In this document: one piece after another, positions 6,579 to 10,186 of the stretch
Layout: each line of letters opens with the position of its first letter
How positions within the stretch are numbered: position 1 is the first letter of the stretch
Assembly: GCA_902764045.1 (NCBI GenBank)
Contig: CACWUI010000085.1
Location: forward strand, 1 to 10,186
From: an uncultured Lachnospiraceae bacterium
GTDB taxonomy: Bacteria; Bacillota; Clostridia; Lachnospirales; Lachnospiraceae
Length of the DNA stretch: 10,186 nucleotides
Direction of reading: 5' to 3'
Made by a program: the position numbers and the translations under genes
Notes under the pieces: generated by a model
What the model was told of the DNA's origin: nothing
Databases searched by the model: none
The model's input: the letters and a program-made list of their open reading frames with translations, nothing else

Positions 6579-6845
6579 ATGAACGAAAGAATAAAGCCGG
6601 GTGATACCGTGGCTCACTTTAAAAGAGAGACACTCTCACCCGAAGAAAAAATTACAAATAAATACCTGTATAAAGTGATCGGGGAGGCAGAGCATACGGA
6701 AACGGGAGAGATGCTGATGATCTATATGGCGCTCTATGATGATTTCCGGTTGTTTGCCCGCCCTGTGGATATGTTTACGGGTGAGGTGGACAGGAGTAAG
6801 TATCCTGATATTAAACAGAAATACAGGTTTGAGAAGATCGGATAA
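6579..6845 (+). CDS. DUF1653 family protein
   Basis: A short soluble protein of 88 residues. The order KPGDTVAHFKRE, YLYKVIGEAEHTETGEMLMIYMALYDD, RLFARPVDMFTGEVD and YRFEKI matches the DUF1653 (PF07866) pattern, in which a small beta-rich domain carries HFK, HTETGE, LY and RP-MF motifs. No function is established for the family. The ribosome binding site AGGAG (6569-6573) overlaps the stop codon of the ABC exporter, so translation is probably coupled. It ends just before a strong terminator, closing the two-gene unit. Confidence 0.85.
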   Translation: MNERIKPGDTVAHFKRETLSPEEKITNKYLYKVIGEAEHTETGEMLMIYMALYDDFRLFARPVDMFTGEVDRSKYPDIKQKYRFEKIG

Positions 6846-6889
6846 AAAAGCAAGGTGGACGTTTTTTAAAAAAGTCCACCTTGTTTTTT
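6844..6889. terminator. Bidirectional rho-independent terminator between convergent genes
   Basis: A ten-base-pair stem, CAAGGTGGAC (6851-6860) with GTCCACCTTG (6874-6883), is preceded by an A-run (6844-6849) and followed by a T-run (6884-6889), so it can end transcription from both sides. The loop contains six T followed by six A (6862-6873), which could pair and lengthen the stem. It lies between the DUF1653 gene (plus) and the AIM24 gene (minus), whose stop is at 6893. Confidence 0.9.
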
Positions 6890-6892
6890 GGC

Positions 6893-7576
6893 TTATGAAC
6901 TGCTTTTCGGCAGGAACCGTGCCAGAGCGTTTGCCATTTCCTGAGGTGACATGCTCTGTACCCATACCTTTCCGGGGCCGGTGATCTTGGTGTTAAAGAA
7001 ACCCTCGCCGCCGAAGAATTTGTTCTTAATTCCCTTTACCGTGATTATATCCATATTACAACTTGCTGTCATCGCGGCAAGATTACCTGTTTCTACGATG
7101 AGTTCTTCACCCGGACCAAGTTCGTATTCGATTACATGTCCGTTAAATTCCGCAAAACAAAGACCGGATCCTGATATTTTTTCAAGGATAAATCCCTCGC
7201 CGCCGAATATTCCGGCGCCTATTTTCTTCTGGAAGAATATTGAAAACTCAACACCTGCCTCAGAGCATAAAAATGAGGACTTCTGGAAGATCATGGGATT
7301 GTCCGGTGTTATCTCAAAGGTCTTGATCGAACCGGGGAAGCATGCTGCACACGCTATCATACCGGGCCCGCCCTCAGCGGTATAGATGTTTTGGAACATG
7401 GTGTCGCCTGCAAGAGCCCTTCCGAACATCTTGCCGATACCGCCGCCGGTTGTGGTCTGCATTACCATATTCGGAGACATCCAGGACATGCCTCCGGCTT
7501 CGGTGATAACGGTTTCGCCCGCCTCAAGTTCCATGATCACAACCGGTAATGTTTCGCCTTGTATATCGTACTTCAT
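6893..7576 (-). CDS. AIM24/TIGR00266 family protein
   Basis: A 227-residue glycine-rich protein matching the AIM24 (PF01987, DUF124; TIGR00266) family in length and pattern. N-terminal MKYDIQGETLPVVIMELEAGETVITEAGGMSWMS is followed by GGGIGKMFGRALAGDTMFQN, a middle FPGSIKTFEITPDNPMIFQKSSFLCSE, the repeated FGGEGF motif (twice), and C-terminal KVWVQSMSP. The fold is a beta-barrel-like trimer related to tryptophan RNA-binding attenuator proteins. The bacterial role is unknown; the yeast homologue is mitochondrial. No signal peptide or membrane helix is seen, so it should be cytoplasmic. The start is fixed by AAGGAGGA on the minus strand (complement of about 7583-7590), seven bases before the ATG. 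It is a single gene ending in the shared bidirectional terminator. Confidence 0.9.
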   Translation of the reverse strand: MKYDIQGETLPVVIMELEAGETVITEAGGMSWMSPNMVMQTTTGGGIGKMFGRALAGDTMFQNIYTAEGGPGMIACAACFPGSIKTFEITPDNPMIFQKSSFLCSEAGVEFSIFFQKKIGAGIFGGEGFILEKISGSGLCFAEFNGHVIEYELGPGEELIVETGNLAAMTASCNMDIITVKGIKNKFFGGEGFFNTKITGPGKVWVQSMSPQEMANALARFLPKSSS

Positions 7577-7626
7577 AATAGAGTCCTCCTTTTTGAAAAA
7601 TGCTGTTGAACTGTCTCTCCTTGTAT

Positions 7627-7632
7627 TTTATA
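7627..7632 (-). promoter_or_regulatory. Possible -10 element for the AIM24-family gene
   Basis: Read on the minus strand, TATAAA lies about 50 bases before the start codon in the divergent intergenic region. No good -35 is found at the right distance; the best is TAGTCA with a 15-base gap. Confidence 0.3.
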
Positions 7633-7676
7633 CCTGTTTTTAATGTATGACTATATATTTTTTGTTTTTTATTTGG

Positions 7677-7705
7677 ATGACAAAAAAACCCGATAGTTGT
7701 ATAAT
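7677..7705 (+). promoter_or_regulatory. Sigma-70-type promoter for the 7753-10186 operon
   Basis: ATGACA (7677-7682; five of six bases of TTGACA), an exact 17-base spacer and a perfect TATAAT (7700-7705). Transcription should begin near 7712, giving a leader of about 40 bases before the ATG at 7753. This also argues against the earlier in-frame ATG at 7732, which lacks a well-placed ribosome binding site. Confidence 0.75.
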
Positions 7706-7752
7706 TTAAAGGTAAAATAATTATTTGTCAGATGATTCAAAGGATAAAGATC

Positions 7753-8301
7753 ATGAATTTTGCAGAAATAGAAAAAATGACGCCAAAGCCGGATAACGCT
7801 CCCGAACAGTCGGCGCTGAGGCACTACCGGGATCTGCTGCGGAGCAGTGGTACCGGCGTGCTTATGTTTGCCGTATGGAGCCTTGTGCGTACGGTTATGA
7901 CCATGATCATAAGCCGTAAGGAAGGGATCGACGCATTACTCAGCAGTGAAACAGGGGGGATTATAGACGTTAGCGTTGTCCCGCTTGTTATTATTTCATT
8001 TATAGTTCTTGTTGCGATCGAGTTGGGGATACGTTTGTTTGTGGGACTCTCTGCAAGAGCTGAAGGTAATGGCAAAAAAAAGAACATGGTATATATCATT
8101 GTTGCCTGCATAATGATACCCATTTACATCGCAGGTATTGTTTTCGGTATTATTTCTGCTACCGGAGGGGCAAGTGGCGTTCTCGACACCGTTATCTCGC
8201 TTTGCGTCGAGACTACCTCGGTCCTTGCTTATATAGAACTTGTGATCTCGGGAATAAAAGTCAAGCGTCTGACAAAACAGGCAAGACCGGAAAAGGCGTA
8301 A
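7753..8301 (+). CDS. Four-helix membrane protein of unknown function
   Basis: A 182-residue protein I do not recognise. A polar N-terminus of about 30 residues (MNFAEIEKMTPKPDN, then RHYRDLLRSS) precedes four predicted membrane helices: about residues 34-54 (VLMFAVWSLVRTVMTMII), 74-97 (VVPLVIISFIVLVAIELGIRLF), 112-136 (MVYIIVACIMIPIYIAGIVFG) and 142-168. A short basic tail (KVKRLTKQARPEKA) ends it, probably in the cytoplasm. I chose ATG 7753 because AAGGA (7739-7743) lies nine bases upstream; ATG 7732, seven codons earlier, has only AAAGG 19 bases away. The next gene starts 12 bases after its stop, so it is the first gene of an operon with the DUF6765-like and HdeD-like genes. Confidence 0.75.
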   Translation: MNFAEIEKMTPKPDNAPEQSALRHYRDLLRSSGTGVLMFAVWSLVRTVMTMIISRKEGIDALLSSETGGIIDVSVVPLVIISFIVLVAIELGIRLFVGLSARAEGNGKKKNMVYIIVACIMIPIYIAGIVFGIISATGGASGVLDTVISLCVETTSVLAYIELVISGIKVKRLTKQARPEKA

Positions 8302-8313
8302 AGGAGGTGCGGC

Positions 8314-9476
8314 ATGCAGGAAGATTTTCATTATTATGCGACATATGCGGCGGCTCATATTGTCGGTTTTTCCCATGATGAGTGCATGGATATATGTTAC
8401 AGTGCCAATTTTACCGACTGGTGTTCCAAAACACTTCTTGCCGGAATAAAAGCTCCCGTTGCGGCAGCAACCACCCAGCTTCAGCTTGAAATGATGGAAA
8501 CAAATCTTGACACCCTTGGGATCCAGGACATAACCCGTATATGGTCCTCATTTCATTTTCTGCCTTTTGATCTTTATGCAGATGTAAAGGGCGCAAAGAA
8601 ATACAGAAACAAATACAGACTGATATGTAATGTGAACAGTGATCTGCTGGTTGACACTGTGAATCTGGCCAAGGGTAAGAGTTTGCAGTCAATGGGCATA
8701 GCCATGCATGTTCTTGCTGATACATGGGCTCACAGGTATTTTGCCGGGACTCCTTCGAGAGTGATCAATAATACCAATTATTATTTTTATGAGCTGGTTC
8801 CCGATGCGGATGGGTTTAAGGAGAAGGCCATACAGTTTAATCACAATCCGGGCGGAAAGGATGATCCGGAAAAAACGCCTATGTAAATACCATTTCTTCC
8901 GGAACCGAAAATACCATAATGTGCCTGGGACACGGTCGTGCAGGGCATCTGCCTGACTACAGCTATATAAGATACAAATATATGCCTTCCTGGGGAAATT
9001 ACAACGAGATCATTAAGGATAACCCTTCTGACTATTATCATGCCTTTTGTCAGATGATCCATGCAATGAAATATCTGAAAGGTGACACAGGAGCCTTTGA
9101 AAAAGATGTTTATGATACAGAGGCGGTAAAACCTTTCGAGTCCCGTATCATGGAGATTTTCACCAAAAGGCAGATCAATGCCTGTGCGGACTGGAAAGAA
9201 TTTGCGGAAAGTCTTTCGGGACAGCAGATAGAAGATTACAACACGGATAAGTATAAGGACGAGTATGCGGAGGCGGAAGAAAGCGGTAAGGATAATACAT
9301 TTATCGGTCGCTTTATTCTTGCAGCACTTGATCAAAAAAGCATGGTAACAAACAAGATATACAAGTCCGGGAATATGCTTGCGGGATATTCCGTGGATTT
9401 CAAAGAAAAAGGCTTTAAGGGAATAAGAGACTATCACAGACTTGTGGAGCACAAAAAAGGAGGCAGCCAAGAATGA
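8314..9476 (+). pseudogene. DUF6765-like protein, interrupted by a one-base frameshift
   Basis: Two frames together make one protein of about 387 residues. The first runs 8314-8886 (starts MQEDFHYYATYAAA, stops at TAA 8884-8886). The second is open from 8865 to the TGA at 9474-9476 and continues NAYVNTISSGTENTIMCLGHG. The switch falls in a run of six A (8870-8875); one more A would restore a continuous frame through DPEK-NAYVN. The N-terminus and the HVLADTWAHRYFAG segment (residues 132-145) resemble DUF6765 proteins. HxxxDxxxH (His132, Asp136, His140) and the later GHGRAGHLPD look like metal ligands, recalling the helical zinc phospholipase C/S1-P1 nuclease type, but no activity is established. 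No signal peptide is seen. AAGGAGGTG at 8301-8309 is an excellent ribosome binding site. The ATG at 8919 has no ribosome binding site and is internal. It may be a sequencing error, a true mutation, or slippage. Confidence 0.75.
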
Positions 9477-10006
9477 ATATAGCACAAAGGATATTCAGTA
9501 TAATACTTGCTGCGGTATATGTTGCTGCGGCGATCCTCATTTTGTCTTCGCCGGAATTAGGATATCTGCCCGTGGTGCTTCTTTTGGCAGCCTCTCTTAT
9601 TTTGACGGGCATACGTTCTCTTATTTATTATTTTACAATGGCTAGGCACATGGTCGGGGGGCGTATAAGTCTGTACGTGGCGGTGCTGACCCTGGATCTG
9701 GGTGCTTTTTCAATTGCCATGGCGGATGCTGCGCCTGTCTATATCGTTTTATATCTGTTTGCGACTCACGCTTTTTCCGGCGGAGTGGATATCATGCGCG
9801 CCCTGGAGGCAAAGAAGTACAGAGCCAAATCCTGGCGTTTCAGGCTGATATCGGGAATCATCAATATCGCAGTTGCCTTTGCGTGCCTGATATTTATCAG
9901 ATATACGGAGGTTTTCGTTTGGATCTTTGCCCTGGGACTTATTTATGTTGCGGTACAGAAGCTGATAAATGCTTTCAGAAGAACTTCGGTGGTGTATATA
10001 CAGTGA
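9473..10006 (+). CDS. HdeD/DUF308-like six-helix membrane protein
   Basis: A 177-residue integral membrane protein with six predicted helices arranged as three pairs: about residues 7-26, 31-54, 65-84, 87-111, 123-142 and 147-168. Size, topology and short loops (for example ILTGIRSLIYYF and ALGLIYVAVQKLINAF after the second helix of a pair) fit the HdeD/DUF308 family, whose Escherichia coli member is linked to acid resistance; a role here is unknown. The start is set by AAGGAGG (9457-9463), nine bases upstream, and overlaps the DUF6765-like stop as ATGA, so the two are translationally coupled and probably functionally linked. The next gene begins 26 bases after the stop. The family assignment is by topology and general resemblance only. 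Confidence 0.65.
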   Translation: MNIAQRIFSIILAAVYVAAAILILSSPELGYLPVVLLLAASLILTGIRSLIYYFTMARHMVGGRISLYVAVLTLDLGAFSIAMADAAPVYIVLYLFATHAFSGGVDIMRALEAKKYRAKSWRFRLISGIINIAVAFACLIFIRYTEVFVWIFALGLIYVAVQKLINAFRRTSVVYIQ

Positions 10007-10032
10007 TTTAGGAGAGACAGGGAAAATACCCT

Positions 10033-10186
10033 ATGGACAAGGAAAACAAAAACGTCTGGGGAAAAATAAGATCCCGGCTGGCCACCGATGATGTGTTCCA
10101 TGAGACTGAGGTTAAGGCGAACCGTCTGGGCACAATGGTGATGGCGGCAAGCGGGATAATACTTGCCCTTGTGCTGGTGCTGAACG
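10033..10186 (+). CDS. Start of a probable membrane protein, cut off by the window end
   Basis: Only the first 51 residues are present: a polar N-terminus (MDKENKNVWGKIRSRLATDD) with NRLGTMVMAASG and then the beginning of a hydrophobic helix (IILALVLVLN). This layout, with a basic or amphipathic start before a membrane helix, is seen in membrane-bound signalling proteins such as histidine kinases or GGDEF proteins of Lachnospiraceae, but nothing here identifies it. The likely ribosome binding site is CAGGGA (10018-10023), about ten bases before the ATG; AGGAGA at 10010-10015 is too far. It belongs to the preceding operon by spacing. Confidence 0.55.
   Translation, partial: MDKENKNVWGKIRSRLATDDVFHETEVKANRLGTMVMAASGIILALVLVLN

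Noticed and set aside
6951..7643. Plus-strand open frames opposite the AIM24-family gene
   Set aside because: They are Pro/Ser-rich shadows of a well-matched minus-strand gene that has its own ribosome binding site and terminator.
8870..8876. AAAAAAC slippery heptamer for programmed -1 frameshifting
   Set aside because: The heptamer is not phased with the zero frame (codons start at 8869 and 8872), and no clear downstream pseudoknot is seen. A homopolymer indel is the simpler explanation.
1..10186. CRISPR arrays, insertion sequences, phage genes or attachment sites
   Set aside because: No regularly spaced direct repeats, transposase or integrase motifs, or paired terminal inverted repeats were seen. 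The truncated tRNA could suggest an attachment site, but no integrase or duplicated tRNA 3' end is present.

Overview
The window appears to join two unrelated genomes. Bases 1 to about 845 are very AT-rich eukaryotic coding sequence: the end of a tubulin tyrosine ligase-like (TTLL) protein whose wording resembles ciliate members of the family. From about 846 onward the base composition, codon use, strong AGGAGG ribosome binding sites, rho-independent terminators and gene content are those of an anaerobic Firmicute, most likely a Lachnospiraceae-type gut or rumen bacterium. The switch happens inside an A-rich stretch of about 20 bases, which is what a misassembled metagenome contig would look like (for example rumen ciliate plus rumen bacterium). 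A real transfer is possible but less likely.

Bacterial part, left to right. (1) 846-4562 is a tight five-gene redox operon: an FMN-binding lipoprotein with a covalent-FMN threonine motif, a small exported protein of unknown function, a five-helix membrane anchor with four membrane histidines, and the flavoprotein and iron-sulfur subunits of a fumarate reductase/succinate dehydrogenase of the Bacillus/Wolinella (type B) kind in the order C-A-B. The last four genes are linked by ATGA overlaps. The flavoprotein keeps the dicarboxylate-binding residues but has Gln where the covalent FAD histidine normally is, which favours fumarate reduction. (2) 4563-4830 holds a promoter, the first three quarters of a tRNA-Pro(AGG)-like gene, and a strong terminator that begins exactly where the T-loop should be. 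(3) 4831-6845 encodes an ABC exporter half-transporter and a DUF1653 protein, closed by a bidirectional terminator shared with (4) a convergent AIM24-family protein on the minus strand (6893-7576). (5) From a good promoter near 7677-7705 a second plus-strand operon runs off the window: a four-helix membrane protein, a DUF6765-like protein with an HxxxDxxxH motif broken by a one-base frameshift in a poly-A run, a six-helix HdeD/DUF308-like membrane protein, and the start of another probable membrane protein.

The most interesting system is the fumarate reductase operon with its built-in flavinylated lipoprotein and the small exported protein that carries a second, degenerate copy of the flavinylation motif (DAVSSAT against DAISGAT). 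This suggests a membrane electron route between an extracytoplasmic covalent-flavin carrier and a cytoplasmic fumarate reductase. That route is inference. The domains and motifs are read directly from the sequence.
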